Assembly: GCF_024347655.1 (NCBI RefSeq)
Contig: NZ_AP025515.1
Location: forward strand, 1,178,001 to 1,242,000
Direction: 5' to 3'
Source: Vibrio toranzoniae
GTDB taxonomy: Bacteria > Pseudomonadota > Gammaproteobacteria > Enterobacterales > Vibrionaceae
DNA: 64,000 nucleotides
Position numbers and translations under genes: made by a program. Shown in pieces: positions 16,724-24,646 of this stretch; positions within the stretch are counted from its first letter, which is position 1, and the number at the start of each line of letters is the position of its first letter. Under the pieces are notes generated by a model. That model was not told the DNA's origin, did no database searches, and was given only the letters and a program-made list of their open reading frames with translations.

Positions 16724-17947
16724 TTGAGCCAATCGACCTTTAAAAAAACACCGCTACTCTTAGCCATGATGATCATTGCTACGGGGCAAGTAGGAGTGAG
16801 CATCTACTTACCATCATTGCCGTTAATTGCTTCAGACTTAAGTGTAACTCAGGTAGATGTACAGCTGCTCGTCACGCTGTTTCTTGTGGGTTTTGGCTTG
16901 TCTCAGCTATTTTACGGGCCGATGTCTGATGCGGTGGGAAGAAGACCTATCTTTTTGTTGGGTCAAGGGGTTTATTTGATTGGTACTGTCGTTTGTGTTG
17001 TTTTTTCTGACAACATGACAGCGCTAGAGGTGGGTCGCTTGTTGCAAGGTTTAGGGGCGGGTAGTGCCTCTGTTCTTGGGCGAAGTGTGCTTCGTGACAG
17101 TTATGATGGTCCTCAACTGACCAAAGCCTTATCTTACATTTCACTGACGGCTTCGATCATGCCGATCATTGCGCCTGTATTTGGTGGTTGGATCTCATTT
17201 CATCTCGGTTGGCAGGCCGTATTTCTGTTTGTTTTACTGTATCTATTAGCGATATTTACTCTGGGTTATTTTGTGTTGCCCGAGACTTTGCCTTATGGAA
17301 AGAGCCGCTTTGATGCATGCCAAGTGGTGAAGAACTACGGACGCTTGTTGACTAACCGCCAGGTGGTGAGTAGCGCCAGTTACAACTGGATGCTCTATAT
17401 GGCGAGCTTGGTATCGTTGTCGCTATTTCCATTCTTAATGCAAGAACAATTGGGTCTGACTGCGGCTGAATATGGCTCTTTGATGATTGTGCCTTCAGCA
17501 GGGTTATTGATTGGGAGCGTGACGTTAAACATACTTCACCGTAGGTTTAGTACACCGCAGTTGATGAGCCTTGCGATTTTGATTGTTATGGCTTCAGGAA
17601 GTTGGTTGCTTACGCATGAGCTAACAATTTTTAACTTAGTATGGTCATTTACTTGGTTGGCGATAGCTCAGGGAATATCGTTCCCGCTTTCTATCAGCAT
17701 GTTACTGGAACCTCATAAAAAGCAAGCGGGTGCGGTTTCTGCTCTGTCAGGCTCAATTCAGATGTGTTTGGCAGGGTTATTAGGTGGATACTTGGTTGAA
17801 AGTTGGGTGACAAATCACCTGCAACTTGGTGGGTTTTACTTGGTCATTGGGACTATTATGGGAGGAGTGCTTTGGTCTTCAGTCAGAATGGACAAGAAAT
17901 TTGGTGCAACAGAGGGTGAATACAGTTCAACAACGAGCACTCCATAG
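16724..17947 (+). CDS. EmrD/Bcr-like MFS drug efflux transporter
   Basis: This 407-residue proton antiporter of the DHA1 subfamily has twelve hydrophobic spans. Motif A-like GPMSDAVGRRPI follows span 2, and IYLPSLPLIASDL and GRLLQGLGAGSASVLGRSVLRD match the EmrD/Bcr group. The start is TTG 16724, supported by AGGGA at 16714-16718 and a proper N-terminus (MSQSTFKKTPLL). The substrate is unknown. Divergent LysR gene is the likely regulator. Confidence 0.9.
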   Translation: MSQSTFKKTPLLLAMMIIATGQVGVSIYLPSLPLIASDLSVTQVDVQLLVTLFLVGFGLSQLFYGPMSDAVGRRPIFLLGQGVYLIGTVVCVVFSDNMTALEVGRLLQGLGAGSASVLGRSVLRDSYDGPQLTKALSYISLTASIMPIIAPVFGGWISFHLGWQAVFLFVLLYLLAIFTLGYFVLPETLPYGKSRFDACQVVKNYGRLLTNRQVVSSASYNWMLYMASLVSLSLFPFLMQEQLGLTAAEYGSLMIVPSAGLLIGSVTLNILHRRFSTPQLMSLAILIVMASGSWLLTHELTIFNLVWSFTWLAIAQGISFPLSISMLLEPHKKQAGAVSALSGSIQMCLAGLLGGYLVESWVTNHLQLGGFYLVIGTIMGGVLWSSVRMDKKFGATEGEYSSTTSTP

Positions 17948-18019
17948 TTCATCGTTAAAGCGTTGTATTTGTGTTGATGGTTTCCTACAATACTTCGGTC
18001 CATTTAATAGGTAAACAAA

Positions 18020-18370
18020 ATGCAGCAAAATGAATTTGAAGTACTGGTAAAAGCTATCTGCGCACTAGATGGCCTACCTCAAGCACTTGAGCTATTGAAA
18101 TCCAATGAGGATACTGAAGTTGCTGAGGCTGCCGCTTCACTGACTGGTCAATTTGCGCTAGCGGAAGTGGAAGGCGAAAAGCGCATTTACCACGTGACGC
18201 TTCAAGAGAATGAACAAGGCGAAGAGCAAGAGTACATCGAACACGTAATGAATGAAGGCGATGACTTAATCAAATTTGTAGCTTGGTTTTTCGAAACAAT
18301 GTTCGAATTAAAGCAAAAAGATACTTACCAAATTGCGGGTAAAACTTACCGTCAGCCAAAGCGTAGCTAG
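18020..18370 (+). CDS. Small acidic conserved hypothetical protein
   Basis: This 116-residue protein is not recognised by family. It is acidic and has no signal peptide or membrane segment. It opens MQQNEFEVLVKAICALDGL and ends with basic KTYRQPKRS. The central part (ALAEVEGEKRIYHVTLQEN) looks like a beta hairpin and the part after it helical. A terminator follows. Reading frame and ribosome context are clean; function unknown. Confidence 0.75.
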   Translation: MQQNEFEVLVKAICALDGLPQALELLKSNEDTEVAEAAASLTGQFALAEVEGEKRIYHVTLQENEQGEEQEYIEHVMNEGDDLIKFVAWFFETMFELKQKDTYQIAGKTYRQPKRS

Positions 18371-18434
18371 GTTTTGGTTATCGCCAATAACTAATGGCTT
18401 CAGTTTGATGGCCGTGGTTTTAAGCGAAGTATTT

Positions 18435-18463
18435 AAAAAGCAGCTCACATGAGCTGCTTTTTT
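18435..18463 (+). terminator. Terminator after the 116-residue protein gene
   Basis: AAAAAGCAGCTC pairs with GAGCTGCTTTTTT around a tetraloop-like ACAT. Confidence 0.85.
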
Positions 18464-18619
18464 ACACCTTCAGTGGCGGAAACAGTGCATTGCATCATTC
18501 CTAAAACGGGGTTTATACTAACCTATTGATATATAAATATAATTTTATTTTTTTGAGACCACAGAAATGATCGATCTGCAAGGTTGGTGATTGAGTTGCA
18601 CTAAAGTGTGATGTAGATC

Positions 18620-18647
18620 TTGTTTTTAGGTGTTTTAAGTGTAGAAT
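18620..18647 (+). promoter_or_regulatory. Candidate sigma-70 promoter of the 44-residue gene
   Basis: TTGTTT (18620-18625) and TAGAAT (18642-18647) are separated by 16 bases and lie 38 bases before the start codon. Confidence 0.5.
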
Positions 18648-18684
18648 CCGCGCACAAGAAAGTTGATTACGTGCGGAGATAAGC

Positions 18685-18819
18685 ATGAACTACGAACTAG
18701 GCAATGTATACCTTGGTCAAATTGCAGCAAAAAACATGATGCACGAAGCGTTATACGGCAAGCCAAAATCAAAGAAGCCATCGTTCTTTAAGCGAATGAG
18801 GAAGAAAATGGCTAAGTAA
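18685..18819 (+). CDS. Small basic protein of 44 residues
   Basis: The frame from ATG 18685 to TAA encodes 44 residues: MNYELGNVYLGQIAAKNMMH, then a lysine-rich tail (KPKSKKPSFFKRMRKKMAK). GCGGAGAT is a strong ribosome-binding site, a promoter-like pair lies upstream and an intrinsic terminator 24 bases downstream. An amphipathic N-terminus and strongly basic C-terminus suggest nucleic-acid or membrane contact, which is inference. I do not recognise the family. Confidence 0.75.
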   Translation: MNYELGNVYLGQIAAKNMMHEALYGKPKSKKPSFFKRMRKKMAK

Positions 18820-18842
18820 GCATTTTCCCAAACGGAATTTTG

Positions 18843-18879
18843 AAAGGCCTTAAACTCATTGCAGTTTAAGGCCTTTTTC
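18843..18879 (+). terminator. Terminator after the 44-residue gene
   Basis: AAAGGCCTTAAACT pairs with AGTTTAAGGCCTTT, followed by TTCG; a strong 14-bp stem. Confidence 0.9.
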
Positions 18880-18981
18880 GTTTTAGCTATTGATGACTTT
18901 TATCGCTCTGTTTTGTAGTGGAGAGACACAACAAAACACTGATTAGTTAATTATCGGAAGTCTAACTCTCTCTAAGCAAGA

Positions 18982-19599
18982 TCAGCTTGCCGATTGATTA
19001 GATAAATCGACAACATTGTTTGGAATGGAATCTAGACCATTTTCTTTCATCCATGCTTCTAAGTTGTCTGCACCGCCGATGTATGTACCATCAAGCCAAA
19101 TCTGAGGAACGGTCACTGGTGTTTTCTCACCAATGTGCGCTTTCACCTCTGGAATCATTCGATACAGAGCAGCACTGTCTTTAACGACATCGTGATAGGT
19201 ATATTCGACACCCGCTTCATCAAGCATTTTCTTAGCTTTCACACAGAATGGACAGGTCGCTTTGCCATAAACGATATTGCCCTTTAGGTTGTCTCGTTTG
19301 GTCCACTCTTTGATGACTGACTGAATTAGCACGCCACGATTAAGCGCTTCACCTTGGCTGACGACCTTACCTTCAACAACAAGGATAGGTGCATGCCAAG
19401 AACCGAGTTTTAGCGGTTCCCACCAGTGAGATAACCAATCTTTCACTTCTAGTTCTACATCGACTTCGGCCAATTCATTCTCAAAAGTATCCTCTAGAAT
19501 GTCTTTGGTAAGGGTACATTCTCCACATGGGATGTTTACTTTAAATGGCCCCCAGCTGCCTGCCCAACGGTATAGTGTAATCTTGACTGGTTTCTTCAT
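18982..19599 (-). CDS. Two-domain glutaredoxin-like protein
   Basis: Residues about 105-190 form a classical glutaredoxin with dithiol CPFC (116-119), TVPQIW with cis-Pro and GGADNL glutathione-binding stretch. The N-terminal half is a second thioredoxin-like module with CGEC (25-28) and an HAPIL cis-Pro-like turn. So this 205-residue protein probably pairs two redox centres and should be cytoplasmic, reducing protein disulfides or glutathione mixed disulfides. Fusion of the two modules is unusual compared with Grx1-Grx3. It is monocistronic. Confidence 0.88.
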   Translation of the reverse strand: MKKPVKITLYRWAGSWGPFKVNIPCGECTLTKDILEDTFENELAEVDVELEVKDWLSHWWEPLKLGSWHAPILVVEGKVVSQGEALNRGVLIQSVIKEWTKRDNLKGNIVYGKATCPFCVKAKKMLDEAGVEYTYHDVVKDSAALYRMIPEVKAHIGEKTPVTVPQIWLDGTYIGGADNLEAWMKENGLDSIPNNVVDLSNQSAS

Positions 19600-19668
19600 G
19601 GTTACGATCTCGCTTAAAGTTCTCTTATCAATATAGAACGGGCTGTAGAAGTATTTATTTCATTGGCC

Positions 19669-20559
19669 TTAAATTTTATTAACTTTCGCCGGCTTTTTTG
19701 TTTCCCAGTGAGTAATAAACGCAACAGATGCAATAATAATTGCCGCCCCTAACCATAAGCGCCCTGGTGGAACCCAGCTGAATACCAGCCAGCCAGCCAG
19801 TACATTGAGTGGTAATTTTGCGTGATCAAACGGTTGAACAAAAGAAGCGTCAGCGACGGAATATGCTTTTACAATCGCCCATTGAGCCAGTGCCGTCATT
19901 ACACCGATAACGATTAAGATAACCCAAATAGTCCCGCCGCTTGGTGTTTGCCAATCAGGCATGGCCAACAAGATGTTAAATGGCGTGATCAATAGCAAAA
20001 GGTAAACCACCATGGTTGAAGGACTGTCTTGTGAAGAGAGCTTTTTCACCATCAGTGAATAGCATGCCCAAAAGAAAGCCGCGCCAACCGGCAGTAACGT
20101 TGCCCAGCTAAAATCTTCGGACCATGGTTCGAGAATAACCATAGCACCGACGAAGCCTGCTAAGGTTGCGCCCCAACGAGCTGTGCCCACTTTCTCTTTG
20201 AGGAAAAGCCCAGAACCTATGGTTGCAAACAATGGCGAAGTCATGAGAAGAGCAATACCTTGCCAAATAGGTACAGGGTAAGCTAACGCCCATATCCAAA
20301 GTTGAATACCGATAACCGATAAAAAAACACGAAATACATGCAGTTTGAGGTTATCGGTTCTGAGCGCGCGACGAATGCCTAACGTTTTTAAGTAAGGAAG
20401 AATGGCGAACAACGCGATGGCGTATTGAATGACAGCGACGGTGGTAGAAGTCAGTCCGAAGTGAATGCTCGCGATTTGGGTTAGGCTATTAATCACGGCA
20501 AAGGCTAAACCAGCGGTTAGCATCCAGCTAGCGCCTTGGATCGGATGGTGTTGTGACAT
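19669..20559 (-). CDS. EamA/DMT-superfamily metabolite exporter
   Basis: This 296-residue protein has ten predicted membrane spans in two EamA repeats, the second starting near LLPVGAAFFWACYSLMVKKL. EamA members export amino acids, nucleosides and other small solutes; the substrate is unknown here. I choose ATG 20559 (MSQHHPIQGA), because the open frame upstream runs into the porin's terminator hairpin and has no family likeness. Confidence 0.9.
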   Translation of the reverse strand: MSQHHPIQGASWMLTAGLAFAVINSLTQIASIHFGLTSTTVAVIQYAIALFAILPYLKTLGIRRALRTDNLKLHVFRVFLSVIGIQLWIWALAYPVPIWQGIALLMTSPLFATIGSGLFLKEKVGTARWGATLAGFVGAMVILEPWSEDFSWATLLPVGAAFFWACYSLMVKKLSSQDSPSTMVVYLLLLITPFNILLAMPDWQTPSGGTIWVILIVIGVMTALAQWAIVKAYSVADASFVQPFDHAKLPLNVLAGWLVFSWVPPGRLWLGAAIIIASVAFITHWETKKPAKVNKI

Positions 20560-20659
20560 GATGCTTCTAATTGTTTGATATGGTTTGTCGTATGATACGG
20601 ATTTAACACCACGAAACCAGAAAAAGCATTGCTGAAGTTGGTCAGAATATTTGAATAAC

Positions 20660-20690
20660 AAAAAAGGTTGAGCAAATGCTCAACCTTTCT
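20660..20690 (-). terminator. Terminator of the porin gene
   Basis: On the minus strand GAAAGGTTGAGC/GCTCAACCTTTTTT forms a stem with U-tract, 25 bases after the porin stop. Confidence 0.88.
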
Positions 20691-20714
20691 ATTTATAGCT
20701 AAAGTAAATCTAGG

Positions 20715-21719
20715 TTAGAAGTCGTAACGTACACCTAGACGAAGTGTATCTTCGCCTTGAGTGGTTAGGCCTGTCGTCGCATCTTTCACTTCGTCTAAGT
20801 TGTTTAGTTGGTAAGCAATGTATGTGCGAATTGATTTGTTGAATTTGTAAGTACCCGTTAACTCGAAGAAGTCAGCGGTATCTACGGTTACGTTTTGAGA
20901 CGCATCTTCTTCTAGTTTTTGGTAAAGAGCAGCGAGTTCAAACTGACTGGTTAGTTTGTACTTCGCGGCAATTTCTACACCAGAGAATTCAGTGTTAGCC
21001 TTGTCGTCAAGGTCGCCCATCGTGTAAGTTGCACCTAAGTACAGAGCATCCATTTTATAGTTAATACCAGCGATTACAGCCGTTGCTGAACCATTTCCAG
21101 CTCCGTTGTCATTGCCTGAATAACCAAGGCCAAACCCTAAACCCATAGGTAGAGTGTAAATACCAGAGACACCGTAACCGTTTGTATCTTTGTCTTCACC
21201 AGCAATTAAACTTGCTTTTAAAGAAAGAGCATCAGCATCGTAAGCATATACAAACGTGTTGTTGACTTGCTCGTCGCCGGCATTGATGAAGGCTTTTTGA
21301 TCACCAGAGAAAATGGTAACGTCCGACATTTCTGAAATCTGGGCTGCTGCTGTATCTTGACGACCTACCGATACTGCACCGAAGCCACCTTCAAAGCCCG
21401 CATACATATAACGTTGCTTAAAGTTATCGGTTTCATCATTGTCAGCTGAGGAGTTTACGCCTTGTTCTGCTTCGTAGAAGCCAAAGCCAGATAAGCTATC
21501 GTTGATTTCTGTATTACCACCAACATTTAAGCGAACACGGCTCTTGTTTTTCATTGAACCGTCTATTTCAGCACCGCCTGAACCAATGAAATCACCACGG
21601 AACTCCGCACGACCGCCTATTTTAAGTTCAGTACCATCAGAGCTGTAAACGGTTGCTGCTAGAGATGAACCTGAAACTAGTGCCGCTACCACTGCAGAAG
21701 CTAGAACTGCCTTTTTCAT
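20715..21719 (-). CDS. Outer-membrane general porin (OmpU-like)
   Basis: This 334-residue trimeric porin gives passive outer-membrane passage to small solutes. It has a signal peptide ending SSLAA (cleavage near residue 23), alternating beta strands such as LKIGGRAEFRGDFIG and GFGAVSVGRQD, and a C-terminal strand ending in Phe (GVRYDF) as BamA substrates require. Start is ATG 21719; the two codons upstream are an extension. In Vibrio OmpU is ToxR-activated, but no ToxR box was identified here. Confidence 0.93.
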   Translation of the reverse strand: MKKAVLASAVVAALVSGSSLAATVYSSDGTELKIGGRAEFRGDFIGSGGAEIDGSMKNKSRVRLNVGGNTEINDSLSGFGFYEAEQGVNSSADNDETDNFKQRYMYAGFEGGFGAVSVGRQDTAAAQISEMSDVTIFSGDQKAFINAGDEQVNNTFVYAYDADALSLKASLIAGEDKDTNGYGVSGIYTLPMGLGFGLGYSGNDNGAGNGSATAVIAGINYKMDALYLGATYTMGDLDDKANTEFSGVEIAAKYKLTSQFELAALYQKLEEDASQNVTVDTADFFELTGTYKFNKSIRTYIAYQLNNLDEVKDATTGLTTQGEDTLRLGVRYDF

Positions 21720-22097
21720 AATCACTTACCTTATATTTTAAATATCCGTGAGCAATGTGCCCTTCGTTTCGATATGAAGCCAATTTAGAGCAGATAAATT
21801 AAGCTTTCATTTCTATAGAATTACATTTTCGTGAATGGGGAACTTTTTAGGTGTTGATTTTATTGCACTTTTACTTCAAGTGATTGAGTGGTTTGTAAAT
21901 AGACATACAAGCTTAGAGTTTTGGAACCGTCTCTTTGAAGGGTTTCACTTTGAAATATGTGAGAATAATATGAACGGAGTTTATGTATAGAGTAGAGCCT
22001 GCGGATCAATTAACTGCTTGTGCTGGTTACGATATCCTCTATGATGCAAAAACTTAAAAAGAGAATATATTTTGCTCAACAAGACGGAGAAAGTTGG
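21720..22097. other. Intergenic region between porin and zinc hydrolase
   Basis: About 375 bases between divergent genes, AT-rich. Presumably holds both promoters; no defined operator, repeat or ORF is seen. A GTG at 22020 opens a frame into the next gene but lacks a ribosome-binding site. Confidence 0.4.
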
Positions 22098-23120
22098 ATG
22101 CAAACAGAGTACTTAGGCGATGTTTTACAAGGCAGGCAGGTTATAGGCTCCTTGAATGTTGAAGATCTACCCGTTGGAGCGCATCAGTTTTGGTTCCAAG
22201 TGACCAGTGATGGGCTCGGGCAACCTAAAAACATGCCGGTTTCAGTTTTCAAGGGTAGCCAAGATGGCCCTAAGCTTATGGTTACCGCTGGTATTCATGG
22301 CGATGAACTAAATGGTGTACTGGCTGCGCAACAAATTATCAGAGACTTGGTGGGTAAGAAGCTAAAAGGTACGGTGACGATCGTGCCGACCGTGAATTTG
22401 TCCGGTTTGCTAAATCACAGTCGTGACTTCATCTCTTCCGATCCGGGCTCATGCCCTGCAAACCTCAACCGACTCTTTCCTGGTGATGCCCACGGACTAG
22501 CAGCGGAGCGCTTTGTTGCGTCACTGTGGGAGCGCTTACTCAAGCACAATGCGACATTCGCCGTTGACCTCCACACCCAAACTCGTGGTGCGGTATACCC
22601 ACTTTATGTTTTCGCTGATTATCGAATCGAGCAATGTTTGGAGATGGCGAGACTGATGCGACCAGATTGTGTCCTTAATGATCCCGGAGACCCTGGGATT
22701 CTTGAAACAGTTTGGAATCGCAGTGGTATTCCGAGCATCACTGTAGAAGTCGGGATGGGTAAGTTTACTCAACCAGACATGATTCAAAGAGCGGTAGATG
22801 GCGTTTTAAATATGCTCTCCTATTACGAGATGCTTGAGGTCGCTGGACAATATCCGCTAGAGACAAAGCAACTGCCAAGCATGGATTGGATTGAAGGCAA
22901 CAACGTTGTGTCCATTCGCGCTGATATTGGTGGTTTTGTTCTGCCTCAGGTCGAGCTTTTGCAAAGCGTGGAGCAAGATGATCTGTTAGCCATCCAATAT
23001 GATGCGTTCGGCAATGAATGTCGTCGTTATCACGCGCCGTCTTCTGGTCGTGTACTCAGTTATAACGTGGATGCACTAAGAGAGCCGGGTGCGTTGGTGT
23101 GCCGCTTATTGAGCGAGTAA
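22098..23120 (+). CDS. AstE/AspA-family (M14-like) zinc hydrolase
   Basis: The protein belongs to the succinylglutamate desuccinylase/aspartoacylase branch of zinc carboxypeptidase-like enzymes. Zinc ligands are seen as GIHGDELNG (His, Glu) and VDLHTQTRG (His), with a catalytic Glu in ITVEVGMGK. Start ATG 22098 follows GGAGA with 7-base spacing, giving 340 residues, against 366 from the upstream GTG. No arginine-catabolism (ast) neighbours are near, so N-acyl or peptide amide substrates remain open. Confidence 0.85.
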   Translation: MQTEYLGDVLQGRQVIGSLNVEDLPVGAHQFWFQVTSDGLGQPKNMPVSVFKGSQDGPKLMVTAGIHGDELNGVLAAQQIIRDLVGKKLKGTVTIVPTVNLSGLLNHSRDFISSDPGSCPANLNRLFPGDAHGLAAERFVASLWERLLKHNATFAVDLHTQTRGAVYPLYVFADYRIEQCLEMARLMRPDCVLNDPGDPGILETVWNRSGIPSITVEVGMGKFTQPDMIQRAVDGVLNMLSYYEMLEVAGQYPLETKQLPSMDWIEGNNVVSIRADIGGFVLPQVELLQSVEQDDLLAIQYDAFGNECRRYHAPSSGRVLSYNVDALREPGALVCRLLSE

Positions 23121-23158
23121 AAGTTAGACAGTGGCTAGGTTTGCCATTTGAAACGCAT

Positions 23159-23195
23159 AAAAAGCCTACTGCGGGTTAACGCAAGTAGGCTTTAT
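23159..23195. terminator. Bidirectional terminator between hydrolase and scsC-like gene
   Basis: AAAGCCTACTGCG pairs with CGCAAGTAGGCTTT; the stem serves the plus gene and the converging scs operon. Confidence 0.8.
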
Positions 23196-23244
23196 CAATT
23201 TCATCTTCAATTTTTGCTAAGACTCACAACCTTTCTACATTCGA

Positions 23245-23964
23245 TTAGAAAGCGTCATCCACGATGTCTTTTAATCGGTCGTAAGGCACATAGCCCGGTA
23301 AGACCTGACCATTCATCATCATCGTTGGTGTGCCTGTTAAACCTAATGCGCTAAAGGTTTGATGGTTCGTCATCAGTGTGTTGCTTTGGTCTGAAGTGGT
23401 GTTCAGTTGTGCTTCCGTTCCTGTTTTCTTTGCCACCGCTTGCAGTGAAGCCTTTGTATGGAGGCCGCTTTTCGCCATCAATAACCTATCAACTTCAGTA
23501 AAGGCTTCGCGGTTATCTTTCCAAACCTTCATAGCGTATAGAGCGGCATTAGTATTAAGTTCGTTTATTTGTTGCTGTTTAAATGACAGGTATACATTGA
23601 TAATTTTGATATCACTATTTTCAGAAGCTAATTGAACTAGGCCTTTTTCTAAACGTTTACAGTAAGGGCAGTTATAGTCGGTAAAGTTAATGATTACCGA
23701 TTTTCCATCTGGGTTTCCTGTGATTGGGTGCGCGTCATTGTTGTACAGCCAGTCGTGGCTTTCCGCTTGGGCTTTCTGTACTTGTGCTTGGCTCGCGACA
23801 TACTGCTCTAAACTGGTATGCAGACCCGAAATAGTAGAAGGGTTCTCTTTTAGAAACTGATTAATTTCTTCAAGCTGTTGAGTTTGCTCTTTATTTAACT
23901 CGGCAAAGGCATTAGCACTCATTAGTGAACCCAAAATCAGTGTGCTTATCAGATGTTTTTTCAT
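23245..23964 (-). CDS. scsC: ScsC-like periplasmic DsbA-family thioredoxin
   Basis: This 239-residue exported protein has signal peptide MKKHLISTLILGSLMSANAF, a coiled N-terminal stalk (25-65) and a thioredoxin domain with CPYC (99-102) and cis-Pro in LTGTPTMM. ScsC of Salmonella is a periplasmic isomerase-like protein kept reduced by ScsB. The stalk hints at oligomerisation as in trimeric ScsC relatives. It is the distal gene of the scs-like run. Confidence 0.85.
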   Translation of the reverse strand: MKKHLISTLILGSLMSANAFAELNKEQTQQLEEINQFLKENPSTISGLHTSLEQYVASQAQVQKAQAESHDWLYNNDAHPITGNPDGKSVIINFTDYNCPYCKRLEKGLVQLASENSDIKIINVYLSFKQQQINELNTNAALYAMKVWKDNREAFTEVDRLLMAKSGLHTKASLQAVAKKTGTEAQLNTTSDQSNTLMTNHQTFSALGLTGTPTMMMNGQVLPGYVPYDRLKDIVDDAF

Positions 23965-24073
23965 GTTATGTACTCTCTCATTCTTGATAATCGTGAGCGC
24001 TCATTAGGTCGCGATCACGGTCTTATTGTTTGTTAAATTGGCTCATTCACTTTGCTTTTTCTTGGTAAGCGAG

Positions 24074-24643
24074 TTATGCAAAATAGGTTCTGATCCAAAG
24101 CCCAATAGGGGAAGTTACGCCCGTTGCGATACTAGTGATCTTTCCGTCTTTGATGATGACGATGCTTGGAGTGACATTAACGCCCCAACTTCTGCTGATT
24201 GATCCAGAAAGATCATTGATAACAGGGAAGTCATACTCTTTTGCATCCAAGTAGCGCTGAACGCGTTCGTCTGGACCAGACGATAGAGCGACCGAAACCA
24301 CTTGATGGGAATCGCCGAAGCTATTTACGGTTGGGCTTACAAATTTGCAGGCACCACACCAAGTCGCCCAAAAATAGACAATGACTGGCTTACCATTTTT
24401 GCTTAGCTCGATAACATCAATATCTTTGCCTTGGAGCGATTGGCCCACAATTGGAATCGCAGCGCCTTGAGGCATACTTCTGCTGTGATAAAAGTCCATG
24501 GCAAACGAAACCACGCCAACGATCAGTATCATTGAGACCAGTTCCTTTCCCCACTTCTTAAGACGACTTGGCTTTTTAGCTTCATCCTTTATAGAGTTAT
24601 CTTTTGTAGTGTTAGGCTTCTCTTCATTGTTGGGAATCTTCAT
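24074..24643 (-). CDS. scsD: ScsD-like membrane-tethered thioredoxin
   Basis: This 189-residue protein has one N-terminal membrane anchor (about 36-52) and a periplasmic thioredoxin domain with WCGAC (CxxC at 96-99 when counted from ATG 24643) and VTPSIVII with cis-Pro. It follows scsB directly: scsB's TAA overlaps its ribosome-binding region. ScsD is proposed to be a TlpA-like partner of the Scs pathway. The order B-D-C here differs from Salmonella's scsABCD. Confidence 0.82.
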   Translation of the reverse strand: MKIPNNEEKPNTTKDNSIKDEAKKPSRLKKWGKELVSMILIVGVVSFAMDFYHSRSMPQGAAIPIVGQSLQGKDIDVIELSKNGKPVIVYFWATWCGACKFVSPTVNSFGDSHQVVSVALSSGPDERVQRYLDAKEYDFPVINDLSGSISRSWGVNVTPSIVIIKDGKITSIATGVTSPIGLWIRTYFA

Positions 24644-24646
24644 CAC

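Larger units (their letters stand above)
18371..18684. other. Intergenic region before a small gene
   Basis: 314 bases with the terminator above near its left end and a promoter-like pair (18620-18647) upstream of the 44-residue gene. Nothing else is recognised. Confidence 0.45.

Noticed and set aside
23148..23354. 68-codon frame over the terminator between the hydrolase and scsC-like gene
   Set aside because: It runs through a terminator hairpin and into the antisense of scsC.
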